This document shows positions 1 through 7,736 of a DNA stretch of 11,716 bases, in pieces; positions within the stretch are counted from its first letter, which is position 1; each line of letters starts with the position of its first letter. The position numbers were made by a program, and so were the translations under genes. The notes below the pieces were generated by a model. The model was given only the letters and a program-made list of their open reading frames with translations, did not search any database and was not told the DNA's origin. The stretch covers positions 1 through 11,716 of the forward strand of contig DHIR01000041.1 of assembly GCA_002403905.1 (NCBI GenBank), written 5' to 3'. Source of the stretch: Mucilaginibacter sp. UBA4741. Lineage in GTDB: Bacteria; Bacteroidota; Bacteroidia; Sphingobacteriales; Sphingobacteriaceae.

Positions 1-543
1 GTTAATGATATCAATATTATTAATGATACATCCGTGCAAGTGGTACTTAGCATTAATGACGATGTAAAAAAATTCGTTAAAAAAGATGCCAGGATGAGTA
101 TTGGCAGCGATGGTTTAATGGGCGATAAACTGGTGGCATTAATGCCGGGCGGCGCTAATACTACCGCCATGGTGAATAATGGCGATAAAATAGGCTCTGT
201 TAACCCGGTTGATGTGGATAAGATCATAGCCAAGTTTACCAAAATGGCCGATAATGCGGGGACACTTATTGACGGCTTGTCGCAAATAGTTGCCAAAGTA
301 AATAGTGGCAAGGGCAGCATCGGCCGCTTATTAAATAATGATAAAATGGCTCGTGACATGGAAAAAACAGTAACCCAGGCAAAAAGCACTATGCAAAATG
401 TCCATAAAACAACAAGCACATTAAATGAAGATTTAAAAGCGGCGCAAAGCAATTTCTTACTAAAGGGATTCTTTAATAAGAAAAAGAAAGCCGCCAAAGC
501 CAAGCAAGATTCGATTAAAAAGGTAAAGGATAAAGCGCTTTAA
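1..543 (+). CDS. MCE/MlaD-family lipid-transport protein, 3' fragment (5' end outside window)
   Basis: The frame is open from base 1 and ends at TAA 541-543, giving the last 180 residues of a protein that begins upstream. Residues 12-40 match the end of an MCE (MlaD) domain: a strand like VQVVLSIN, a charged stretch, then GLMGDKLVALMPGG, corresponding to the conserved gllG-x-k-x-v-x-l-x-pG of the family. After this comes a long helical region and a lysine-rich tail (FFNKKKKAAKAK), the usual ending of Bacteroidota MlaD-like proteins. MlaD proteins are inner-membrane anchored, form hexameric rings in the periplasm and carry phospholipids between the membranes together with MlaE/MlaF; those partners are not in the window and would be expected upstream. 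A GTG at 34 could be mistaken for a start, but it lies inside the MCE domain, so this is a truncated view and not a short gene. Confidence 0.85.
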   Translation, partial: VNDINIINDTSVQVVLSINDDVKKFVKKDARMSIGSDGLMGDKLVALMPGGANTTAMVNNGDKIGSVNPVDVDKIIAKFTKMADNAGTLIDGLSQIVAKVNSGKGSIGRLLNNDKMARDMEKTVTQAKSTMQNVHKTTSTLNEDLKAAQSNFLLKGFFNKKKKAAKAKQDSIKKVKDKAL

Positions 544-593
544 AATTAAGGCAAACAAAAAATGTATAGCAATCAGTTAGTATAAAATTAGAA

Positions 594-630
594 TAAACAA
601 AAAAGCCACCTGAGGTGGCTTTTTTGTTTA
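594..630. terminator. Bidirectional intrinsic terminator between convergent genes
   Basis: A perfect 17-bp inverted repeat with a 3-nt TGA loop: arm TAAACAAAAAAGCCACC at 594-610 and its exact complement at 614-630. The GC core is GCCACC/GGTGGC, flanked by an A-run on the left and a T-run (TTTTTT, 620-625) on the right, so a U-tract follows the hairpin whichever strand is transcribed. It lies between the MCE gene (plus) and the peroxidase gene (minus), exactly where a shared terminator is expected. Confidence 0.93.
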
Positions 631-644
631 TGAGTTATGCACTA

Positions 645-1157
645 TTACAAGTTGCTTGTAATAGCAGGGTCCATTGGTGTAACCTTTGAACGGAAGCGAT
701 GTATTAATTTACCGTTCTCGTCCAACAAAAATTTCTCAAAGTTCCATTTTATCTCTCCTGTAAAATCAGGGTTTTCGGTTTCGGTTAAGTATTTAAATAA
801 AGGCGCAATGTCGTCACCCTTAACACTTACCTTACCACTCATTGGGAAAGTAACCGAGAAATTGTCATGGCAGAATGTTTTAATGTCCTGGTCTGTGCCC
901 GGCTCTTGTCCGCCAAAGTTATTTGCAGGGAAACCCACTACAACTAACTTGTCTTTGTAAAGTTCTGATAGTTTTTGTAAATCAGAGTATTGCTTAGTAA
1001 AGCCGCATTTTGAAGCGGTATTAACCACCAATATTTTTTTGCCTTTGTACTTGGCTAAAGAAAAATCTTTGCCTTCAATGGTCTTCAGTTTAAAATCATA
1101 AACCGAAGCTGGTGCACTTACAAAAAGTAGTGCGAAAAAAAATGTTAATATTTTCAT
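645..1157 (-). CDS. Secreted glutathione peroxidase (thioredoxin-dependent, Cys type)
   Basis: 170 aa, normal for the family plus a leader. Residues 1-17 form a signal peptide (MKILTFFFALLFVSAPA), so the enzyme probably works in the periplasm, reducing peroxides. The three GPx signatures are intact: NTASKCGFT with peroxidatic Cys51, FPANNFGGQEPG with Gln84, and WNFEKFL with Trp138 and Asn139, giving the Cys-Gln-Trp-Asn active site. Cys96 in the FCHDN block aligns with the resolving Cys of yeast Gpx3 and insect thioredoxin-dependent GPx, so the reductant is more likely thioredoxin or a similar periplasmic dithiol than glutathione. There is Cys and not selenocysteine. It is the last gene of the minus-strand block, 43 nt after ybeY; I see no clear promoter in that gap, so co-transcription is plausible. 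No Shine-Dalgarno is visible, as usual in Bacteroidota. Confidence 0.92.
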   Translation of the reverse strand: MKILTFFFALLFVSAPASVYDFKLKTIEGKDFSLAKYKGKKILVVNTASKCGFTKQYSDLQKLSELYKDKLVVVGFPANNFGGQEPGTDQDIKTFCHDNFSVTFPMSGKVSVKGDDIAPLFKYLTETENPDFTGEIKWNFEKFLLDENGKLIHRFRSKVTPMDPAITSNL

Positions 1158-1200
1158 GTTGTTAAAAATTGGTTACGTGTTTGAATATCAATAAGTAAAA

Positions 1201-1632
1201 TTAGCTAATAAAATTTCGTTTAGCCAAATACTGATCTTCTTTTTGTGTCATTTTTTTGTTATCCAACGGCGTTTTATCTTTATAGCCCAGTAAATGCAGG
1301 GCGCCATGTATTATTACACGGTGCAACTCATCGGTTTCTGATACTTTAAACAAGGTCGCGTTTTCTTGTATACGGGGGATAGAAATAAAAATATCGCCGG
1401 TTATTTCGCCCTCGTACTTCGAGTTGTCAAAGGTGATGATATCCGTATAGGTGTCATGATCCAAATACTGCTGATTGATCTGCAGCAAATAAACGTCCGA
1501 ACAAAAAACATAGGTAAGCTCTTGCAGTTTAAAGCCCTCGGCAATAATGGTATCGGTTATCCATTGCCGTACTTTTAGTTTGTTTTTTAGCTTGTAGGTT
1601 AAATCTTCTTCAAAAAAATGGATAGCGGGCAT
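1201..1632 (-). CDS. ybeY: Endoribonuclease YbeY (16S rRNA 3' maturation / ribosome quality control)
   Basis: 143 aa, typical length. YbeY is a zinc-dependent RNase involved in 16S rRNA 3'-end processing and late ribosome quality control in the cytoplasm. Diagnostic blocks are present: LQINQQYLDHDTYTDIITFD (residues 50-69), GDIFIS (79-84), and the metal motif HGALHLLGYKDKT starting at His109, with His109 and His113 as zinc ligands. The third ligand of the classical H-x3-H-x5-H motif is not His: the aligned position reads GYKD, so Asp119 is the likely substitute. From memory this variation is common in Bacteroidota, so the protein is probably active. Its ATG shares one base with the stop of the upstream ATPase gene (TAATG, 1630-1634), which indicates translational coupling in one operon. 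Confidence 0.95.
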   Translation of the reverse strand: MPAIHFFEEDLTYKLKNKLKVRQWITDTIIAEGFKLQELTYVFCSDVYLLQINQQYLDHDTYTDIITFDNSKYEGEITGDIFISIPRIQENATLFKVSETDELHRVIIHGALHLLGYKDKTPLDNKKMTQKEDQYLAKRNFIS

Positions 1633-2054
1633 TATAATTTAAATAGAAGTTCAACCTCGTTGCCTTTGGTGTTAAATACGCATTGGTCTGCAAGGTGTTT
1701 AATTATAAAAACGCCACGTCCGGCTAAGTTCTCCAGGTTCTCTTCGGTTGTTGGATCGGGCAGATGATTATAATCAAAGCCTTCACCTTCATCTGTCACG
1801 GTCCAGGTAGCGCGTTTGGCATCAACCTCAACATTTACAATAACAATTTTATTAGGGTCTAATTTATTACCATGGACAATAGCATTGGTAACAACTTCAT
1901 TAAGGCAAGTCATCATATTGGCAAAAATATCATCAGCCACATGGTATTTATCAGCAATTTCCTCTATTAAATTTTCCAATAAAGTTATGCTCTCCCGGTT
2001 TGATGGTAGTTGTAATGTATATAAGTCTGTAACTTGAATAGGTGCCTGCTCCAT
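1632..2054 (-). CDS. RsbW/SpoIIAB-like ATP-binding protein (GHKL anti-sigma/serine kinase family)
   Basis: A small single-domain GHKL ATPase (HATPase_c_2 type). Counting from the start used here (ATG 2054), the N-box is NEVVTNAIVHGN (residues 52-63, with Glu53, Asn57 and His61), the G1 box is DEGEGFD (88-94), and the G2-like box is GRGVFIIKHL (112-121). This combination is typical of RsbW/SpoIIAB-type proteins, which bind ATP, phosphorylate an anti-anti-sigma (STAS) protein or hold a sigma factor. No sigma factor, STAS protein or PP2C phosphatase gene is seen in this window, so its target is unknown. Start choice: the frame also has ATGs at 2078 and 2066, but these lie inside the upstream DUF4175 gene; the ATG at 2054 leaves a 1-nt gap after the DUF4175 stop (2056-2058) and still gives a complete domain starting at the DLYTLQLPS strand. 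Its stop overlaps the ybeY start. Confidence 0.88.
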   Translation of the reverse strand: MEQAPIQVTDLYTLQLPSNRESITLLENLIEEIADKYHVADDIFANMMTCLNEVVTNAIVHGNKLDPNKIVIVNVEVDAKRATWTVTDEGEGFDYNHLPDPTTEENLENLAGRGVFIIKHLADQCVFNTKGNEVELLFKL

Positions 2055-2055
2055 A

Positions 2056-5000
2056 TTATTTGGCATTAAGTTGGTCAAAATACGATTTTATTTTTTGCTT
2101 GTAATACAAATTAAGGGCCGGGGGCACGGTTTTAATTTGTTCAATCTGTTTTTCTTTTACTTGCTGGTAGTCTTGTAGTGCTTTTATGTAGCCAGGCGGC
2201 ATATCTTTTCCCACATGGCTTTCTCGTTGCTTATCTTGTTCTCTTTCCTGCTCTGCCTTTTCGGCCTCTAATAAACGTACGTGTATTTCCTTCTGCCTCT
2301 TCAGCGCATCATCTGTTATCTTCCTGTTTACGATATCCTTTTCAGTTTGTTCCATTTGTTGGGATATTTTATCCGCATCCTTAACACCGGCGCCGCCATC
2401 TTTGCTTTGCTCGTTGTTCAAATCCTGTAACGCCTGCCGTATCATTTGCTGCTCGCGGGCCATTTTTGCCAGCTGCTCGCTTTGGCCACTACCCTGCCCG
2501 TTTTGGCCCTGTTGCCCTTGCTTGCCCTGCTGACCCGGTTGTGGCTTGTTGCCGTCTTTTTGCATCTGGTCGCGCATTTTCTGCATGTTTTGGCTTAGTT
2601 TTTCTTCCATCTGCCTTAATTGCGACACCGACATCTGCTTACCTTTACCCTTGCCGCTTTTTGAACTCATTTTATTTTGCAATTGCGACAACGCGTCGGC
2701 CAGCATCAAAGCCAGGTTGTTCATTGACGTCATGGCATATTGCTGGCTACGGTTTGCTTCCGCGGTTCTGCGCTCGCCCAGGCTTTCTAATGAATTATCT
2801 ATTTGTGTATTAATGGTGCTTATTTCTCGGTTTACGGTTGATTGTATCTGCGGGATGCGTTTACTCAGCGAAAATAAACTATCCTCGGCGGTTTTTAAAT
2901 TATCTTTTATGTTTTTTTGCGTTTGCGCCAAAGTAACATAGTTTGGGTCAGACGGGCTAATGCTTCTTAACGACTCCATCACCTTTTCCTGGCTAAAAGA
3001 GCTATTAACCAAACTTTTCAACAACTCGCGCAGTTGCCGCGCATCAACCTCAATTTGTTTGGCCTCTTCTTCTTGCTGGTCCTCCTCCATCTTTTGAGCC
3101 ATTTGCTGCATTTGCTGCGCCGATTGCTGTTGCGACTCGGATGCTTTTTGTTTGTTGTTTTTAGCTAAATGGTCAGAGCTTTCCTGCATTTTATCCTGAA
3201 TGCTGTTTTCTTCTTTCTGCGGATTTTTAAAATCCTGCTTGTTTTCGGCGTTATCCAGCTCTTTTAAAGATTTTTTAATATCCTCAAACTCCTTGTTTAA
3301 GTTTTGCTGTTGCTGTTGTAACCGGTCAGCTTGGTCTTTATCGGATTTTTTATCATCACCAGGTTTTTGCTGCTTATCGTCCTGTTTATTGTTGTCTCCG
3401 GCTTTTTTATCGTCAGCCTGTTTTTGCTGATTGTCAGCTTGTTTGTTATTATCACCCGGCTTTTGCGGGTCGTTTGGTTTTTGTTGATTATCAGCTTGCT
3501 TCGTTTCCTCGGCCAGTTTCTGTTGTTTGTCGGCCAGTTTTTTTAACTGGTTAATGTTTTGATTTAGCTTTTGATCAAACTCCAGTTTCTTATATAACTC
3601 CAGCATACGGTCAAGCTCTTTCTTTAATGATTTATTGTCCATCTGCATTTTAGACAATTCATTACGCGTACCATCCTTTTGCTCTTGCTGCATTAATTGT
3701 TGTAAACGTTGCAGCAATTCTTTTGTTTTTGGGTCGAGAACATTATTAAGCAGATTCTCAATTTGCTTTTGCTCTTCCTGCAATTCTTTGCTTTGCTGAT
3801 CGTTTTCTCGGCGGTTATATAAGTTCTTTTTGTTTTCGTCCTGTATTTGTTTTACCAGGTCATCCAACTCTTTCCTTTTTTGCAACAGATCCTCTACCTG
3901 TTTCTTTTCGTCGAATGATAGTGTGTTTTTATTCAATAAAAGTTGATCCAGTTTTTTCGAGTCGCGCTCTATCTGGTCGGCTAGCTTAATAGCCGATTGC
4001 ATTTTTTGTTTTACACCTGTTGTTCCTGCGTTTAATTCATCGCGCAGCTGGTTTTCATCGGGCATGTGCAGGGTGCGCTCGGTGCTGCGCGCTTTCTTGG
4101 GGCCATTTACATTGTCATTATCGGCCACCTCGAAAAAGTACGTTACCTGGTCGCCAGGTTTTATACCCAATTCTTTAAGGTTCCAGAAATAAAAGAAATC
4201 AGCTAATGAAAGGTTCAAATCAGCTTTAACCGATTTGATAATTTCGTTACCCTTATCGCCCGGAGTGCCTATTTTATAATGGAACGTTAATGACGAAAAA
4301 CCATGATCGTCCTGGATCTTTCCATTAAAATAAAATGCCTGGCGGCTAACCGAATCGGGTTTTTCATCCACATTAATAGATGGCGGTTCATCAGCAATGG
4401 TATTGATACGGTATGATGCCGAATCGCTTTGTTTTACAAAAGCATTTTGTGGGTTTAGCTTATAAATAGATGGCTTGTTAACCCGCTCGGTATGCTCAAA
4501 CAGATCGGCACTTACCGGGCTTAAACCATGCAATTGCTCATTCATTTCGAACGATAGCGCCGTAGCGTTTTGGGTATGGAACAACCATTTAACCGTTGTA
4601 CCGGCCGGGATGGTCAAATCGCCGGCATTGGCCAGCATTTCATTTTTTTTATGCAGATAAGCTGGATATTGCAACTCGACATCAAAATGTAATAACGATG
4701 GGCGCAGGTTAACCTTAATTTCATAAGGCTTAGAGGTAAAACCATTGCCCACCAGCCTGAACGTTGTGTTTTGTTGCAGATTGGTAAACAGGTAGTGGAA
4801 CTTACTTATATTCTCTTTGTCTAATTTAAAAGTGTTATTGGCTGTTTCCACATAAACATCAGCCGGAAGCTGGTTGCCCAGCAATTTTAGGTCAAGTTTT
4901 AAATCCTCGCCTTGTACGGCGTTCAAGGTTTCGTTTAGCACCACAAATTGAAATGGCGCAACAGGCGCGAAGTATTCGTTATGGCGTATTATCTTTTTGG

Positions 5001-5553
5001 TGCTTTCCGTTAAGATGGAGGGAGCGGCTAAACCAATAATAATTATTACTGCTACTGGCGTTAATATCCACTTTAAATATTTGGTATTGTCTTTTATGTT
5101 TACTGCCGATGGAAAACGTACCGGCTTTAAATTCTCAATTTTTTGGTCGATGCTGGCTTCTATTAAAGCGCGATGGCGCACATCCTCTCCCGCTAATTTT
5201 TTAAGCTGAAGGGTGTTTAACAGCTTATCATTAACATCGCTAAAATGTTTGCCTATAATTTCGGCGGCCTCATCATGGGTTATGGTATGGCCCAGTTTTA
5301 GATAAGCTAAAAGCGATGGGATAATCAGCCAGCCGATCAATCCCAGGTTAAGCAGGATGAAACCATAAAAAAGCACCCCGCGAAAAAACGAATTGAAATT
5401 GCCGAAATACTCGCTCAGCGTAATAACCACATACGCCGAAAATAAACCCGCGCCCAGAAATATCAGCCCGCGCAGCAGGTTGTTTAGATAATACTTTTTA
5501 ATAAAAGTATTGATCTTGGCTATTAGTACGTCATAATTTTCGGTCGAATGCAT
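2056..5553 (-). CDS. DUF4175-family large membrane protein with Gln/Lys-rich coiled coil
   Basis: 1165 aa. The N-terminus carries two hydrophobic helices (about residues 26-47 and 57-79), a soluble stretch, then a third (about 159-179, AVIIIIGLAAPSIL). Residues about 190-490 look beta-rich, with repeated Ig-like strands (for example PAYLHKKNEMLANAGDLTIP and DDHGFSSLTFHYKIG). From about residue 500 to the end the protein is highly charged, Gln/Lys/Glu-rich and predicted coiled coil, interrupted by a repetitive low-complexity tract (plus coordinates about 3335-3505) and a Gly/Gln tract (about 2470-2540). This plan of N-terminal TM helices plus a long Gln/Gly-rich tail matches DUF4175 and the related alphaproteobacterial TIGR02302 proteins, which have no assigned biochemical role. 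I infer envelope anchoring with the long tail outside the cytoplasm; function is unknown. It is the first gene of an operon with the RsbW-like ATPase and ybeY, and its promoter must lie in 5554-5717. Confidence 0.85.
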   Translation of the reverse strand: MHSTENYDVLIAKINTFIKKYYLNNLLRGLIFLGAGLFSAYVVITLSEYFGNFNSFFRGVLFYGFILLNLGLIGWLIIPSLLAYLKLGHTITHDEAAEIIGKHFSDVNDKLLNTLQLKKLAGEDVRHRALIEASIDQKIENLKPVRFPSAVNIKDNTKYLKWILTPVAVIIIIGLAAPSILTESTKKIIRHNEYFAPVAPFQFVVLNETLNAVQGEDLKLDLKLLGNQLPADVYVETANNTFKLDKENISKFHYLFTNLQQNTTFRLVGNGFTSKPYEIKVNLRPSLLHFDVELQYPAYLHKKNEMLANAGDLTIPAGTTVKWLFHTQNATALSFEMNEQLHGLSPVSADLFEHTERVNKPSIYKLNPQNAFVKQSDSASYRINTIADEPPSINVDEKPDSVSRQAFYFNGKIQDDHGFSSLTFHYKIGTPGDKGNEIIKSVKADLNLSLADFFYFWNLKELGIKPGDQVTYFFEVADNDNVNGPKKARSTERTLHMPDENQLRDELNAGTTGVKQKMQSAIKLADQIERDSKKLDQLLLNKNTLSFDEKKQVEDLLQKRKELDDLVKQIQDENKKNLYNRRENDQQSKELQEEQKQIENLLNNVLDPKTKELLQRLQQLMQQEQKDGTRNELSKMQMDNKSLKKELDRMLELYKKLEFDQKLNQNINQLKKLADKQQKLAEETKQADNQQKPNDPQKPGDNNKQADNQQKQADDKKAGDNNKQDDKQQKPGDDKKSDKDQADRLQQQQQNLNKEFEDIKKSLKELDNAENKQDFKNPQKEENSIQDKMQESSDHLAKNNKQKASESQQQSAQQMQQMAQKMEEDQQEEEAKQIEVDARQLRELLKSLVNSSFSQEKVMESLRSISPSDPNYVTLAQTQKNIKDNLKTAEDSLFSLSKRIPQIQSTVNREISTINTQIDNSLESLGERRTAEANRSQQYAMTSMNNLALMLADALSQLQNKMSSKSGKGKGKQMSVSQLRQMEEKLSQNMQKMRDQMQKDGNKPQPGQQGKQGQQGQNGQGSGQSEQLAKMAREQQMIRQALQDLNNEQSKDGGAGVKDADKISQQMEQTEKDIVNRKITDDALKRQKEIHVRLLEAEKAEQEREQDKQRESHVGKDMPPGYIKALQDYQQVKEKQIEQIKTVPPALNLYYKQKIKSYFDQLNAK
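3335..3505 (-). repeat. Imperfect repeats coding for a D/N/K/Q-rich tract inside DUF4175
   Basis: In this part of the DUF4175 gene, short units built from DNNKQ, ADNQQK, QKPGD and DDKK recur. At the DNA level the 21-base units at 3421-3441 and 3478-3498 differ at only two positions, and related stretches encoding PGD(D/N) appear near 3350, 3396 and 3451. The units are in frame and degenerate, as expected for a coding low-complexity tract that grows and shrinks by slippage or unequal recombination; they are not a CRISPR array. Confidence 0.75.
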
Positions 5554-5648
5554 ATTTCGTTACTAAAATACTGCTATTAAATCTTTAAACTGCAAAAAGC
5601 ACGGTAAATTATATGTTATGAAAAATTAAACATATAAGCTAAGTTAAG

Positions 5649-5675
5649 CAAAAATAAAGAGCCTATAAATAGCAA
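5649..5675 (-). promoter_or_regulatory. Candidate Bacteroidota promoter for the DUF4175 operon
   Basis: Read on the minus strand, TATTTTTG at 5656-5649 fits the Bacteroidota -7 consensus TAnnTTTG, and a TTG at 5675-5673 lies 16 nt upstream as a possible -33 element (a second TTG complement at 5682-5680 gives 23 nt). Transcription would start near 5642, leaving a leader of about 90 nt before the ATG at 5553. The region is AT-rich and such boxes occur by chance, so this is tentative. Confidence 0.35.
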
Positions 5676-5717
5676 ATTACAACAAGATGTTTACTTTTAT
5701 TGTATAAACCAATTACT

Positions 5718-7736
5718 ATGAACCCCTTTCTTACCTATTTACTTGCGTTTGTAGCATGCTGTAACTCAGTATTTTCACAACAAATAGCTCTAACTAAAGT
5801 AAAAAAGATGCCACCCGATGGCATTGAACTAGGCGACAACGACCGAGAGGAGTTAGGCACCTACCTGCGCGAGCTGGGTAAAAATATAGAAACCCTAAAA
5901 CAAAAGCAGGACCCGTTTATAACAGGATTGCTGCCCGATGTAATGATCTATTACAAAGCGGTTGATTATGCCTTAAAATACAACGAGTTTTTCTCTGCAC
6001 GGGATATATCATCCGGCAAAAAACTATTACAGGAAGGTTTATCAAGAGCAAAAGAGTTGAGCGATAAAAAAGCACCCTGGACTACACAGAAAGGTGAAGT
6101 TGTGCGCGGGTATATCTCTAAAATAGACGGATCGGTACAGCCTTATGGGGTTACGGTGCCCGATAACTATTCGGCAGATGGGCCGGCGTTTGATTTATCG
6201 CTATGGTTTCATGGCCGTGGAGAAACTTTGGGCGAGGTGAGTTTTATTGCCGGAGGTAAGGGCTTTACCGGCTCCATGCCGGCCATGAAGAATACGATTA
6301 TGCTTTACCCCTATGGGCGATACTGTAACGCATTTAAATTTGCCGGCGAGGTTGATGTACTGGAGGCATTGGCTGATGTGAAAAAGAAATATAAGATAAA
6401 TGATAATGGCTTGTTTGATCGGGGCTTCTCTATGGGGGGTGCGGCGGCCTGGCATTTCGCGGTGCATTACCCGGATATGTGGCTGGCGGCAAACCCCGGT
6501 GCCGGCTTTTCTGAAACGGTTGATTTTATGGATAAATTTGGCCACGAAAAATTGCACCCAACCTGGTACGAGCAAAAACTTTGGCAATTATATGATTGTA
6601 CAGATTACGCCAGCAATCTATCAAACCTGCCGCTATACCCCTTCAACGGCGACAAGAACCCGCAGCAACAAGCCGCCGATGTAATGGAAGTTGCCATGAA
6701 AAAAGAAGGGTTGGTACTTAATAGGATTTTGGGATTAAATATGGGCCACGGTTATACCAAAGCAGCAGCCAAAACGGTGGATAGTTTACTGGCGATTGAG
6801 CAGGCAAAAGGTAAGAACCCATCACCCTCAGAAATTCATTTTACGACCTATACTTTGAAGTATAACAGCATGTATTGGTTGTATATAGACCAGCTTTTTT
6901 TCCATTGGGAGGCAGCAAGGGTGGATGCGTATATTCATGGTGATTCAATAATTGTTAGAACAAATCGTGGAAATGCTGCAGCGTTTGGTTTGGTATTAAG
7001 CAAGATGCCGAAACGGTTCAAAAAAGGCGATACGGCAATCGTGTCTATTGATGATAATGTTTTCAAGGTTAAAATAGCTTCTGCTGATGACACACTAAGA
7101 TTTCATACCAACACCATAAAATGGCTTGCCGGGCCGCCGGGGCCTTTATACCCCGGTCGCCTGGTTAAAAAACATAATCTGCAAGGGCCAATAGACGATG
7201 CGTTTATGTCAGCATTTATTGTTGTTAAACCATCAGGCACCAGTAAGAGTGCCTTATTCGATAAATGGAGCAAAAGCGAAATGAACCGCTTTATTGAACA
7301 GTGGCGCACACAATTTCGTGGTGATGCGATTGTGAAGATGGATACGGACATCACCGAGGCAGATATGAAATCAAATTTAATTGCTTTTGGCGATGCCCGA
7401 AGCAACAGGTTTATCGCCAAAATAAACGCCCAATTACCTATAAAATTTACCGACACCGACATCATATTGTCTAAGGGTACCGTGTATCCAACTAAAAACT
7501 ACGGGCTGGCGATGATCTACCCCAATCCACTGAACCAGGAACATTACGTTGTGTTAAATAGCGGCTTTACTTTCAGGGAGGATGCCTATCTCAATAATTC
7601 CAAGCAAATACCCATGTTACCTGATTGGGCCATTATTGATCTGAATACACCGCCAGACAGCGTGCACCCCGGATTGATCAAAAATGCCGCATTCTTCAAT
7701 GATAAATGGGAACGTAGAACATTTATTGTAGAATAA
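5718..7736 (+). CDS. Secreted alpha/beta-hydrolase, prolyl-oligopeptidase-like serine hydrolase
   Basis: 672 aa from ATG 5718. The frame opens earlier with a TTG at 5700, but starting at 5718 puts a clean signal peptide at the very N-terminus (MNPFLTYLLAFVACCNSVFS, then QQ), so export to the periplasm or beyond is likely. The two Cys at the end of the hydrophobic core make a lipoprotein possible, but the lipobox is poor. Hydrolase features: LWFHGRGE at residues 162-169 (oxyanion-hole HG), nucleophile elbow GFSMGG with Ser238, NGDKNP with candidate acid Asp312, and MGHGY with candidate base His344. Beyond about residue 380 there is a beta-rich segment and a C-terminal domain with conserved-looking blocks such as YPNPLNQEHYVVLNSGFTFR. 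This two-part design is known in Bacteroidota and Planctomycetes proteins annotated as prolyl-oligopeptidase-family peptidases; the true substrate (peptide or ester) cannot be told from sequence. It is a single gene with its own upstream and downstream spacers. Confidence 0.85.
   Translation: MNPFLTYLLAFVACCNSVFSQQIALTKVKKMPPDGIELGDNDREELGTYLRELGKNIETLKQKQDPFITGLLPDVMIYYKAVDYALKYNEFFSARDISSGKKLLQEGLSRAKELSDKKAPWTTQKGEVVRGYISKIDGSVQPYGVTVPDNYSADGPAFDLSLWFHGRGETLGEVSFIAGGKGFTGSMPAMKNTIMLYPYGRYCNAFKFAGEVDVLEALADVKKKYKINDNGLFDRGFSMGGAAAWHFAVHYPDMWLAANPGAGFSETVDFMDKFGHEKLHPTWYEQKLWQLYDCTDYASNLSNLPLYPFNGDKNPQQQAADVMEVAMKKEGLVLNRILGLNMGHGYTKAAAKTVDSLLAIEQAKGKNPSPSEIHFTTYTLKYNSMYWLYIDQLFFHWEAARVDAYIHGDSIIVRTNRGNAAAFGLVLSKMPKRFKKGDTAIVSIDDNVFKVKIASADDTLRFHTNTIKWLAGPPGPLYPGRLVKKHNLQGPIDDAFMSAFIVVKPSGTSKSALFDKWSKSEMNRFIEQWRTQFRGDAIVKMDTDITEADMKSNLIAFGDARSNRFIAKINAQLPIKFTDTDIILSKGTVYPTKNYGLAMIYPNPLNQEHYVVLNSGFTFREDAYLNNSKQIPMLPDWAIIDLNTPPDSVHPGLIKNAAFFNDKWERRTFIVE

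Noticed and set aside
637..960. Plus-strand open frame opposite the glutathione peroxidase gene
   Set aside because: The minus-strand frame has all GPx active-site motifs; the plus-strand product resembles nothing and begins in the terminator region.
1158..1200. Separate promoter for the peroxidase gene
   Set aside because: No TAnnTTTG-type box is seen on the minus strand in this 43-nt gap.
3335..3505. CRISPR-like array
   Set aside because: Repeats are short, degenerate, in frame with the DUF4175 reading frame and lack uniform unique spacers or cas genes.
2178..3546. Several plus-strand open frames opposite the DUF4175 gene
   Set aside because: They are made of translated antisense of Gln/Lys-rich repeats (Cys-, Phe- and Leu-rich nonsense), match no family and lie fully inside a well-supported gene.
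5692..5699. TACTTTTA as a -7 box for the hydrolase gene
   Set aside because: It misses the final G of TAnnTTTG and has no TTG at a suitable distance upstream, so I do not call a promoter.
5700..5717. TTG at 5700 as the hydrolase start
   Set aside because: It would add six polar residues before a typical signal peptide that begins at ATG 5718.
6201..6684. Open frames on both strands inside the hydrolase gene
   Set aside because: They overlap the region coding for the Ser238 nucleophile elbow and show no family features; they are shadows of that gene.
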